DNA from: Eunapius fragilis
Lineage: Eukaryota > Porifera > Demospongiae > Spongillida > Spongillidae
Length of the DNA stretch: 64,000 nucleotides
Direction of reading: 5' to 3'
Assembly: GCA_963681505.1 (NCBI GenBank)
Contig: OY811987.1
Coordinates: 4,880,978-4,944,977, forward strand
Position numbers and translations under genes: made by a program. Below, piece by piece: positions 9,002 to 18,827 of this stretch. Position 1 is the first letter of the stretch; each line of letters starts with the position of its first letter. The notes below the pieces were generated by a model. The model was not told the DNA's origin. It did no database searches and worked only from the letters and a program-made list of their open reading frames with translations.

Positions 9002-10364
9002 CAGTAGGGACTCGAAGATACGGAAAAATCGCACCTCAAAGATACGGAAAATAAGGCACATTCATTGCTCTTTAAATAAACAGTCCGTGGTCTTAACAAA
9101 CCAACCACGTTGCCCCCTAATGCGATTCACCGCTGAAGGCGCCCTTACCTGAAATGTAATTCACTTGAGCGCGCCGCTTCGTTGTGCCTGGCAAAGTAAA
9201 CAATCTGTTGTCGACTATTTCCATATTGTCCTCATGCCAGCCATAGGTTCCGCGCGTTTGCAGACCTCCCTAGCGCTAGCGTACGTATTAAATATACCTG
9301 CCCCGCGCAATGCACACTGCGTGCATGCATGCATGTGGATGTAATATGCATTATGAGTTCTCCTTTCACACTCCCCAATTCAAGTCTGTTGGTAAGACAA
9401 TATTATTCAAAGAACTTCAAACAGGGGCCTACCTGTGGCATTATTCATGCAGACTTGTTCGTGTCCATGTTGGTGCAATGATGTATATGTTCACAGTTTA
9501 TTTTAAAACTAAACAAAAATTGGCTAACCTGAGTACAATCCCAGTTCATTGAGTGCCGGTATACAATTTTATAATCTGATGTCTATCCATGCATGTGTGA
9601 CTGCATGTATCAAAGAACATTTGTAAACTTTCAATTGCATCATTATAACTTTAAATTGTTTACCTTTACATGCATGCAAGTGTGTGTCTCATTACGAATG
9701 CATTACTTATGACAACCTAGCCACATGTCCACACAGAACAATCACAGATCAATTGCTTTCTGGTCTCTGGCACCATGAGGTGAGATGGACATTGCAGACA
9801 AATGTCTGTGATGTATGTATGATCAGGTTTGGCCAGTTGACACTTTTTATAGCATTTAGGAATTTACCAGTACCCCAGCTACACTATGCAGACATACATT
9901 TCATAAATTGGTCCTTCTGTGTACCTCACCAGAATTAACATACCCATTGTACATAGTCTATTATTTATGTTAATGCAGACTTGTCTTTTTTCAACCATCC
10001 AGAATTTTGGCAACTGAAAATAATAAGCATTTTGCCATGTGCACAAAATTTAGATTTATAGGGAGTATCTTACCATGTCAAGGCACAGGTTCCTCCACAA
10101 AATATGCACGCGAAGAGTGAAACCAGAACCTTTCAGAATAAATAATTGTTCCATGTCCATAACTTTAGCATAATAACTATGCATCCAGTTCAACACTTTC
10201 CACATGGCAAAGCATATGCATACCTGCCAAAATTTATGTAATATTTTTTAGAAGGCATTACAACAGATGCATGCACTGTACAAGAGGCATATAGGGACAG
10301 GTAGCGACTTCAAGTGTATATATTTGCTCTATGTAAATGACTATGGACTTGCATGAACCGTGTA
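9002..10364 (+). repeat. Left long terminal inverted repeat of the pogo-type element
   Basis: The outer 50 bp contain two copies of an AGATACGGAAAA sub-repeat, a possible transposase-binding repeat. Open frames at 9310-9552 and 9684-9938 are mirrored in the other arm and show no recognisable protein, so I treat them as non-coding. Confidence 0.88.
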
Positions 10365-10765
10365 ACACACGGCAATGGCAGTACTAGTACTAGTCTGCGA
10401 TTGCAATAAAACTGACCCGTCTGTTTAGCTTGCTAATGATTTTCCACGCACTTGCTATGTACTCAGGTACATGTGGATTATATGTCGTAGGAGTTCTCAG
10501 TCCTCAAACAACTATATCATACCTGCATGACCACCCGAAGGTATGTATGTATCGTGGAATTGAGGTACTGCTATTGAAAACTTATAGGGATGCGTTTTTA
10601 TTTACTTTTTAGCGCTAGTACAAAAGTATGTACCCTGTTTTATCGTAGCTAAGAATACAACTAAAGTACGTGCGGAACTTACCACAAAACATGTCACGCT
10701 TTGCGCATCAATTGGAGTTTCGATTGTTTGGAGTACAATTTATAGCACGGGTGGCGAGGCAGAAA

Positions 10766-11035
10766 ACCGAGTTTAGAACTTTGCGAGAAGTTAGAAGTTA
10801 TTAAGGAAGTGAAGGCAGGTAAACCAATAGATGATATATCGGTGCTTGTGTACAGTTTGGAATAAGTAAGAGGCAGGCTTACCAACTCTATAAAGATAAG
10901 GATGCCTTGCAAGTATCAGCACGAAGTGACAGTGTGCCTGTCCACTCAAAGTTCAGAAAGAACAAAGCCAGGACACTAGAAATCAATCCCGCTGTGTTTG
11001 ACTGGTTTTGTTCTGTGCGATCGTTTTGAGGTGCT
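10766..11035 (+). pseudogene. Pogo/Tigger transposase N-terminal fragment (CENP-B-type HTH), frameshifted
   Basis: On the plus strand, KLEVIKEVKAGKPIDDI runs in one frame from about 10775, then FGISKRQAYQLYKDKDALQ continues in another frame, followed by VFDWFCSVRS and a stop near 11027. This is the helix-turn-helix layout of CENP-B/pogo DNA-binding domains, including the WF..vRs motif of the second HTH. The DDE catalytic domain is absent. This agrees with the CAG ends and TA duplication of the host element. Confidence 0.7.
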
Positions 11036-11112
11036 GGTAAATCCCTACCTCTTGCGATGGCTTCATTTGGAAGGTGAGGTTATGATTCCAACCAGCGAGG
11101 AGGAATCATAAC

Positions 11113-12463
11113 TACACGGTTCATGCATGCCCATGCATAGTCATTTACATAGAGCAAATATATACACTTGAAGTCGCTACCTGTCCCTATATGCCTCAGT
11201 GCATCTGTTGTAATGCCTTCTAAAAAATATTACATAAATTTTGCAGGTATGCATATGCATTGCCATGTGGAAAGTGTTGAACTGGATGCATAGTTATTAT
11301 GCTAAAGTTATGGACATGGAACAATTATTTATTCTGAAAGGTTCTGGTTTCACTCTTCGCGTGCATGCATATTTTGTGGAGGAACCTGTGCCTTGACATG
11401 GTAAGATACTCCCTATAAATCTAAATTTTGTGCACATGGAAAAATGCTTATTATTTTCAGTTGCCAACATTCTGGATGGTTGAAAAAAGACAAGTCTGCA
11501 TTAACATAAATAATAGACTATGTACAATGGGTATGTTAATTCTGGTGAGGTACACAGAAGGACCAATTTATGAAATGTACGTCTACATAGTGTAGCTGGG
11601 GTACTGGTAAATTCCTAAATGCTATAAAAAATGTCAACTGGCCAAACCTGATCATACATACATCACAGACATTTGTCTGCAATGTCCATCTCACCTCATG
11701 GTGCCAGAGACCAGAAAGCAATTGATCTGTGATTGTTCTGTGTGGACATGTGGCTAGGTTGTCATAAGTAATGCATTCGTAATGGGACACACACTTGCAT
11801 GCATGTAAAGGTAAACAATTTAAAGTTATAATGATGCAATTGAAAGTTTACAAATGTTCTTTGATACATGCAGTCACACATGCATGGATAGACATCAGAT
11901 TATAAAATTGTATACCGGCACTCAATGAACTGGGATTGTACTCAGGTTAGCCAATTTTTGTTTAGTTTTAAAATAAACTGTGATCATTGCACCAACATGG
12001 ACACGAACAAGTCTGCATGAATAATGCCACAGGTAGGCCCCTGTTTGAAGTTCTTTGAATAATATTGTCTTACCAACAGACTTGAATTGGTGAGTGTGAA
12101 AGGAGAACTCATAATGCATATTACATCCACATGCATGCATGCACGCAGTGTGCATTGCGCGGGGCAGGTATATTTAATACGTACGCTAGCGCTAGGGAGG
12201 TCTGCAAACGCGCGGAACCTATGGCTGGCATGAGGACAATATGGAAATAGTCGACAACAGATTGTTTACTTTGCCAGGCACAACGAAGCGGCGCGCTCAA
12301 GTGAATTACATTTCAGGTAAGGGCGCCTTCAGCGGTGAATCGCATTAGGGGGCAACGTGGTTGGTTTGTTAAGACCACGGACTGTTTATTTAAAGAGCAA
12401 TGAATGTGCCTTATTTTCCGTATCTTTGAGGTGCGATTTTTCCGTATCTTCGAGTCCCTACTG
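11113..12463 (-). repeat. Right long terminal inverted repeat of the pogo-type element
   Basis: Inverted counterpart of 9002-10364, slightly shorter because of small deletions. Confidence 0.88.
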
Positions 12464-12465
12464 TA

Positions 12466-12827
12466 ATGCCCTAGCAACCACCCTTGACAACCGACAACCT
12501 TAGAAACCTATGTTAACACGGTTGTCACCATTTTAAAGCCATACAATGAACGAAGTATCTTCGTTCTATTTCTCTCCACCGCTTCCTACAAGCGGCCATT
12601 TTTCGAAGAACGCATCGACTTCAACGTACTTTTTGGACCACGTAGACAAATTCTGCACCCCAGTTGGAAGCGCATAACAAAAGGAGACAGAAGGAACTTA
12701 CAACATATAGTATGGAACTGTAGCCATACTTTTTCTTCGCAATGGTATATGCATGTGAAGTGTACTGTGGTTTGAGCCGTGTAAACTAGCCCAGTACATA
12801 TACGTGTTGACGTGAAAATCAGCTGGA
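12466..12827. other. No gene recognised
   Basis: About 360 bp between the pogo-type element and the minisatellite, with no supported coding or repeat structure. Confidence 0.4.
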
Positions 12828-14195
12828 CCCCCCTGCCCTTATGTACCCACTGTCAGCTGGACACCCAGCCCACCTACCCACTGTAAGTAGCTACACCCCC
12901 TGCTCCATGTACATGTATTGGACCCCCTGCCTTCATGTACCCACTGCAAGCAGTTGGACCCCCTGACTGCCCCCTGCCCCATGTATCCACTGTTACACTC
13001 TGTTCCCATGTACCCACACTGTAATCCCCTGTCCCCATGTGCCCACTATAAACAGCTGGACCTCCTGCCCCATGTATATACCCACTGTTAGCAGCTGGAC
13101 CTCGTCCCCCACATGTCTACTGTAAACAGCTGAATCCCCGGCCTTCATGTAAGTAGCTGGACTCCCTGCCCCCATACACCCACCGCTACCCCATACTACC
13201 CTCTGCTCTCATGTACCCACTGTGAGCAGCTGGATCCCCTGCCCACATGTACCCTCTATAAGCAGCTGGACCCCCTCCCCCATGTACCCACTGCAAGCAG
13301 CTGGACCCCCTCCCCCATGTACCCACTGTAAGCAGCTGAACCCCCTCCTCCCATGTGCCCACTGTAAGTAGCTGTACTCCTGCCCCGTGTACATGTATGC
13401 AGCTGGACCCCCTGCCCACATGTACCCACTGTAAGCAGCTGGACCCCCTGCCCCACATACACCTACCCTCATGTACCAACTGTAAGCAGCTGGATCCCCT
13501 CCCCCATGTACCCACGCCCCCTTGCTCCCATGTACCCACTGTAAGCAACTGGCCCCCTTGCCCCCATGTACCCACTGTAAGCAGCTAGACCCCTTGCCCT
13601 CATGTACCCACTGTAAGCAGCTGGACCCCCCTGCCCCCATGTACCCACTGTAAGCAGCTGGACTCCCTTGCCCCCATGTACCCACAGTAAGCAGCTGGAC
13701 CCCTGCCCCCATGTACTCACTAAGCAACTGGCCCCCTTGCCCCCATGTACCCACTGTAAGCAGGTAGACCCCTGCCCCCACATACGCCTACCCTCATGTA
13801 CCAACTGTAAGCAGCTGGACCCCCTCCCCCATGTACCCATGCCCCCTTGCCCCCATGTACCCACTGTAAGCAGCTGGACCCCCTCCCCCGTGTACCCATG
13901 CCCCCATGCCCCTATGTACCCACTGTAAGCAACTGGACCCCCTCCCCCATGCACCCACGCCCCCTTGCCCCCTTGCCCCCTTGTACCCACTGTAAGCAAC
14001 TGGCCCCCCTGCCCCCATGTACCCACTGTAAGCAGCTGGACCCCCTCCCCCATGTACCCACGCCCCCTTGCCCCCATGTACCCACTGTAAGGAACTGGCC
14101 CCCCTGCCCCCATGTACCCACTGTAATCAGCTGGACCCCTGCCCCCCATGTACCCACAGTAAGCAGCTGGACCCCCTGCCCTCATGTATCCATTA
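12828..14195. repeat. GC-rich minisatellite
   Basis: About 1.37 kb of imperfect tandem copies with a core CATGTACCCACTGTAAGCAG followed by a C-rich linker of variable length; most units are about 35-48 bp. The right half is more regular than the left. Long frames exist on both strands because units are often multiples of three, but they are satellite translation, not genes. Confidence 0.93.
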
Positions 14196-14291
14196 TAAAC
14201 CCCCTCTCATGAATGCTCTCCTTTTGATCTCTCTAGCCACCAAATGTTTTCCACAAGTTCTGCAAAGTTTCTGGAGCTGGTATATGTGGTG

Positions 14292-14500
14292 TTCCATCTA
14301 GGCTATGTGACCGAATAAAGCTACTAATACCGCATTATTCATAGAAAAGCAAAACCCTTTTATTGTGTGGTGAAAAAAAAGTATGGCTGGACCTAAATGG
14401 TGTTTCTGTATACCTAAATGTGTACAGTTGACAATGCAGCATGCTGACGTTCCTGAGAATTTGTCTGTGCTTGGTACTATTAGCGTGAAGTACCCCCTCT
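14292..14500. repeat. Dispersed repeat family, copy 1
   Basis: Shares a stretch of about 200 bp with 24403-24620, including GGCTATGTG, CGAATAAAGC and a GGTGAAAAAAA tract. The AATAAA and A-rich tract suggest a short retroposed repeat, but no tRNA-like head was found. Confidence 0.55.
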
Positions 14501-14574
14501 CCCTTACGATATCCATATATAAATTGGCTGCGCGTTATTAAGGATTGCGATATGAAGAGTGCGCATATGGTGTA

Positions 14575-14850
14575 CCCAGCAAAAAGTTCTTGGGCAAGGT
14601 TCTTGCCAAGAAGAGCAAGATCTTGGCAGGAGGCCAAGATCTTGCCAGGAGGCTGAGATCTTGCCATATCTTGGGTAAGATCTTGGCCAAGATCTTGGCC
14701 AGAAATTGGCCGGCATAATCTTGGCACCTTGGGCAAGATCTTGGGCAAGTCTTGGGCAAATTGGGCAAGATCTTGGGCAAGTTGGTCAAGATCTTGGGCA
14801 AGTTGGTCAAGATCTTGGGCAGGAATCTTGTCCAAGAACTTTTTGCTGGG
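14575..14850. mobile_element. Inverted-repeat element A with internal 21-bp repeats
   Basis: Ends are CCCAGCAAAAAGTTCTTGG and its complement, flanked by GTA on both sides (14572-14574 and 14851-14853). The interior is built from TTGGGCAAGATC-like units. It is almost identical to 14973-15227 except for one extra 21-bp unit. Non-coding and of unassigned superfamily. Confidence 0.85.
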
Positions 14851-14972
14851 GTAGTCTCTACTACGACGATACACCAGTTAAATGGGAGGGATCAACAAGT
14901 ATTTGATGGTAAAATGAACAAGATACAGCTCTATCAAAAAACGCCATTTTAATGAGGCCATGGCGCATCTAT

Positions 14973-15227
14973 CCCAGCAAAAAGTTCTTGGGCAAGGTTC
15001 TTGCCAAGAAGAGCAAGATCTTGGCAGGAGGCCAAGATCTTGCCAGGAGGCTGAGATCTTGCCATATCTTGGGTAAGATCTTGGCCAAGATCTTGGCCAG
15101 AAATTGGCCGGCATAATCTTGGCACCTTGGGCAAGATCTTGGGCAAGTCTTGGGCAAATTGGGCAAGATCTTGGGCAAGTTGGTCAAGATCTTGGGCAGG
15201 AATCTTGTCCAAGAACTTTTTGCTGGG
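14973..15227. mobile_element. Inverted-repeat element B, sister of 14575-14850
   Basis: Same terminal repeats, flanked by TAT on both sides (14970-14972 and 15228-15230). The different 3-bp flanks of the two copies show independent insertions with 3-bp target duplication rather than tandem copying. Confidence 0.85.
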
Positions 15228-15235
15228 TATATCAC

Positions 15236-16058
15236 CATAGATAGTTTAGAGATGGATTGGAAGCACGGTTAATTGTCACGAATTATCACCTACACTCCGT
15301 GATCTGCTGGTATGCTGTGAGCATAGATAGTTGCGTGTACTTCAGATACTAAATCTATGGCTGAGGCAATGACAAAACCCGACGAAATACTGAAAAGAGC
15401 TGTTGAAAATGTGTTAGCTGACGATGGCTTTAAGATTCAGACTCCATCGTCGAGAAGCGCTGTTGAAAATTAAAAACCTCGTACATAAATCACAAAAATC
15501 CGCGTTGTTTGAGGCAGCGTATTAAGAAAACCAAGTACTATTTTCAAAAAACGAAAAAAGTCCCTCCTGGAGCTTTCACTGAACACTTAGGATTGGTTCG
15601 TAGAATTACAAAACCACTTAGGATGGCTCGTAAACAGGTACATGCACGAGGTATACTAATTTATGCCCTCAACTACTATATGACGGTGTTACACACGATC
15701 GGATGAAGATAAAAAAAATCCCTCCTAGAGAAATGACCTCTATAAGCATAGAAAACATAATAAACCTTTGGAGACTCACCCGTTTCTCACAAAAGGTACA
15801 TAAGCACACAACAGTGGTGAAATTATTGGTACGAAGCGCGCGTAGTACGAACAGTGGCTATTTTAAGGTCAATATTACAGAACACTTAACGTTCAAATAG
15901 GCGATGAGGAATGTCCACCAAAAATCAGTATGGCACAGTTTGACGACTTTTGCCTCGATTTGCCCTCTAGAAAGGTGTGATTCGCGCGATCACGGAGTGC
16001 GCGCGTAGTCTTAATGGCTCACGTGATGCGCTTCCAATCCATCTCTAAACTATCTATG
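15236..16058. mobile_element. 823-bp DNA element with 29-bp inverted ends
   Basis: Terminal repeats at 15236-15264 and 16030-16058 begin CATAGATAGTTTAGAGATGG. The 7 bp ATATCAC occurs directly outside both ends. Inside are a 38-codon frame at 15358-15474 (MAEAMTKPDEILKRAVEN) and short open stretches at 15509-15706 and 15703-15900, none of which I recognise. The size suggests a non-autonomous element. Confidence 0.65.
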
Positions 16059-16070
16059 ATATCACAACCA

Positions 16071-18610
16071 CTTCTGAATCTCTCGTGATGTAATGATCTC
16101 GTGCGTTACGGTTGTGATATTACGGACGTAACAGAGGTGATTTCCCAAAGGGTCCGATTCAGACATTATATGTGCGGTCTGAATCACCTGGATTATTGTA
16201 ACCATTGCTAGTTACTATTAATTTGAACTTAACAAATCAAACGATACACGGCTGGTTTTCACCTCTGAATCGCATGCTTGATCACGTGACCACGATTGGT
16301 GTCCGAGATTTATTGCCCATCGTGTAAGCTTGAATTCGAGTTCAGAAACAAGTATTTGCGTCATCTGAAGGCGGCTGGTTACGAAGCATACCTAGAGTAA
16401 AATAGGCGATGAAACAAACACAGCCGTGTTAGTGCCTCCACATGTGCAGCCAACAGATTGTGATTCAACCTCTCCAGATGCTGATATTGGCCCTTTTGCC
16501 ACAGAGGGTGAATCCTGCTCTAGTAAGTAGCAGTGTAATGAGATTTTGGACACATTTTTTTGCGAATTTGTAGGCCGAGGCGACGATTGCTGTCGTCGAG
16601 AATACTCTACCAGCTGTAGTCAGTTCTGAAAGAGAAGAGACTCTACCAGCTGTAGTCAGTTCCGAAAGAGAAGAGAGTGCTGTTGGTAAGATAACCATTG
16701 CACTTAAGTAAACGTGTTCTTTACATACTATTACAGTAGATTGTAAGTGCTACTTTTATATTCAGATGGCCCTTACCCAGTTATTCATTTCATGTCAAGG
16801 TTGATGTTTCCACTGGTCTCCAAGGCACAATTTCATTAATTTCAATACACGTAGGGCTACACCAGCGGAGGTTTTGCATACTCTAACTCTAGGCCCTTAC
16901 AAGTATCTACTTGGATTCCGGATGGCTCAGTTTTCACCACAGCAACACAAGGAGGTTTTGGCTTGCATTATCTCATTTAACTTCTCTGGTCAGCTCTCTC
17001 AGTAGTATCTCTAAGTACTACTATAAATCATTTGTGGGGCATGATTTCAAAACTTTGGCACAACTAGCACACTGTGTTTCCACCTTTGTTAACACCTAGT
17101 GAAGCAGAAGTATGGTTGGCTCTTTCAAAGGTATGTGTTACACATTTGTGTATGTGTCTTCATTCGTATTGTCTGTCAGGTTTTCAAGCGGGTATATTGT
17201 GAGAAGTTTACATCATGAAGTCTGTGTTGTTTTGAATTTGCTCGAGCCACTGATAGACACTGTCCGGAGCTGAGGAAAAAGCTCAAAATCCATCTCCTCC
17301 TTCATCTACCTGATTACATGCTTCAGTTTGGACCTGCATCAGGGTTTAACACTGAAAGGTAAGACTTAATTCTGGCTCAGAGTCTGTGACATTGCTAATC
17401 ATTCTTTAGATGTGAGAGCTATAATGGTGCGATCAGGTATTGTAACACATACGGCAATAAACATGCTCCGAGCAAAGACATTGCCAACAGTTTTGCAATT
17501 CAGGAGAGCATACGATTTTTCTGTTCAGGAGGTCGTTTCGATCCATCAGAAATGCAGTGAGTATTGGTTTTGCCATTTATTTTTAATAATGACTCCTCAT
17601 CAGGTGTGGTGATGGCCTGCTACAGTTATATCAGTCAACAGAAGTTGTTGAGTTCCTGACAGGAAGGTCACCTACTAGTGATACAGCCATGTATAGTCAT
17701 GGGGCACTTTGTAAGGTATTCAGTTGGCTTTCGTTTTCACTGTGTTGCTACATTATGGTAATACTCTGCAACCTTAGATCAATGTACGTAAGCCAACTAA
17801 GTTGGTGTCTGTGTTGCTTCAAGTACATGGACTTGGGGAGATGTCTGTCACAACTCTGATAGATGAACATATGTTGACTACAGACCTGCAAACTCATGTC
17901 ACCTGGGGCAAAGCAACTGTGACAGCTGAATGTGACACTGTTAATGTGGGTGACTTTGTGCTTTATAATGGCAGAGCTGGGTCTCCAGTAAGTCCTCCAG
18001 ATAGTGTATTCTTAATTACATGTGCAGTACTATAGATGGAGGTAGGGATCCTACTGAGCTAACAGCACCCGCTACTGTATAGTAGTACAACATATGGATT
18101 GTGAAATGGCCAGTGGACAGCCATGCCTCAACGAGTTTGATTGCCCGCTTCTGACGCTTACAAAGGTCCTTCAGGTCATTTCTTCTACAGCCATCGTTCG
18201 TGCAGTTTCAGTGGTTCATCAGTGCACTCAACATGTGTTGTGGATTTCATGCGTATTGCTACCAGGACAGAACGACAGGGAGCAACTGAAAACACACTGC
18301 GTTTGAAACATGACTGGAGTAATACTATGCTTTGTTATAATGTTTACTGCATTGCAAATGATGTTTTAACAAAAAAATTAAAAGCGAAAAATAAAAAAAA
18401 CATATGAATGCGCTCAATAAGGGATACGGTATACTTTGAACTTCGTTGATGATTCATCAGCTATACGGACATAATCACTGATAATGATTCACCCGAGATA
18501 ATTTAAGAAGCGTATCACCGCGCTGCCAAAAGGATCTGATTCGCCCGCGTGCTAATAGAGACGTTACGCAAGCGTTAACCGCTCTACTGGCCGTGATAGC
18601 CGCAATGGTT
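16071..18610 (+). mobile_element. Zinc-finger multi-exon element, copy A (left terminal repeat kept, right one lost)
   Basis: The body is colinear with 55811-58290. The left 138 bp (16071-16208) occur inverted at 58276-58413, which is the right end of copy B. The repeat contains a hairpin GATTCAGAC/GTCTGAATC. Copy A has a 10-bp deletion and a stop in exon 1 (near 16311 and 16395), so it is a dead copy. It lies 120 bp upstream of the NLR1 start codon. Confidence 0.65.
16290..18310 (+). pseudogene. Decayed zinc-finger protein gene in copy A
   Basis: Homologous to the gene at 55893-57976. The coding minisatellite of exon 2 has only two 36-bp units here against five in copy B. The conserved exon near 17410-17560 retains SYNG-like sequence. 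Exon 1 is frameshifted. Confidence 0.6.
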
Positions 18611-18730
18611 TTATTGGTTTACGGTATTGTCTAATTATGGACCCTTTTGTCCAGCCGCACAGGGCTGTGGGCCGGGCCGGGTAAGTTAGTAAAAACATCA
18701 ATTGGTTGTCACGTGAGAGCCCTGTCCAAG

Positions 18731-18827
18731 ATGGCTTATTTAAACGGAGAAGCAGACTACTTCGATCAAGAGGATGATGAAACAAGACCAGGACCATCTG
18801 AGCGACCTAGGAGCCAAGCAAATACTG
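18731..18827 (+). CDS. NLR1 exon 1
   Basis: Encodes MAYLNGEADYFDQEDDETRP and about 12 more residues. The start has a good context (CCAAGATGG). The region is acidic and unlike exon 1 of NLR2 except for the last codons before the donor (AAT ACT G|GTAAGT here, AAT ACA G|GTAAGC there). Confidence 0.65.

Larger units (their letters stand above)
9002..12463. mobile_element. Tc1/mariner-pogo-type DNA transposon with 1.35-kb inverted repeats
   Basis: The element begins CAGTAGGGACTCGAAG and ends with the exact complement. It is flanked by TA on both sides (9000-9001 and 12464-12465). Termini beginning CAG plus a TA duplication fit the Tc1/mariner/pogo group. Left arm 9002-10364 and right arm 11113-12463 are nearly identical inverted copies, differing by few substitutions and small indels such as a 9-bp gap near 9482. 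The unique 750-bp centre holds a broken transposase piece, so the element is non-autonomous. Confidence 0.88.

Noticed and set aside
9310..9938. Two frames of 80-84 codons repeated at 11536-12155
   Set aside because: They are conserved only because the arms are inverted copies. No start context, homology or splice logic supports them.
9002..12463. Replication origin or viral terminal repeat for the 3.4-kb palindrome
   Set aside because: TA duplication, CAG ends and the pogo HTH remnant fit a DNA transposon.
12828..14195. CRISPR-like regular repeat array
   Set aside because: Units are degenerate, spacers are not unique sequences, and the window is eukaryotic.
13186..14212. Several long frames of up to 238 codons on both strands
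   Set aside because: All lie in the minisatellite at 12828-14195, and their repeats follow the DNA unit.
14335..15238. Frames with repeating LPKIL or GQDLGQ motifs
   Set aside because: They are translations of the 21-bp repeats inside the inverted-repeat elements.
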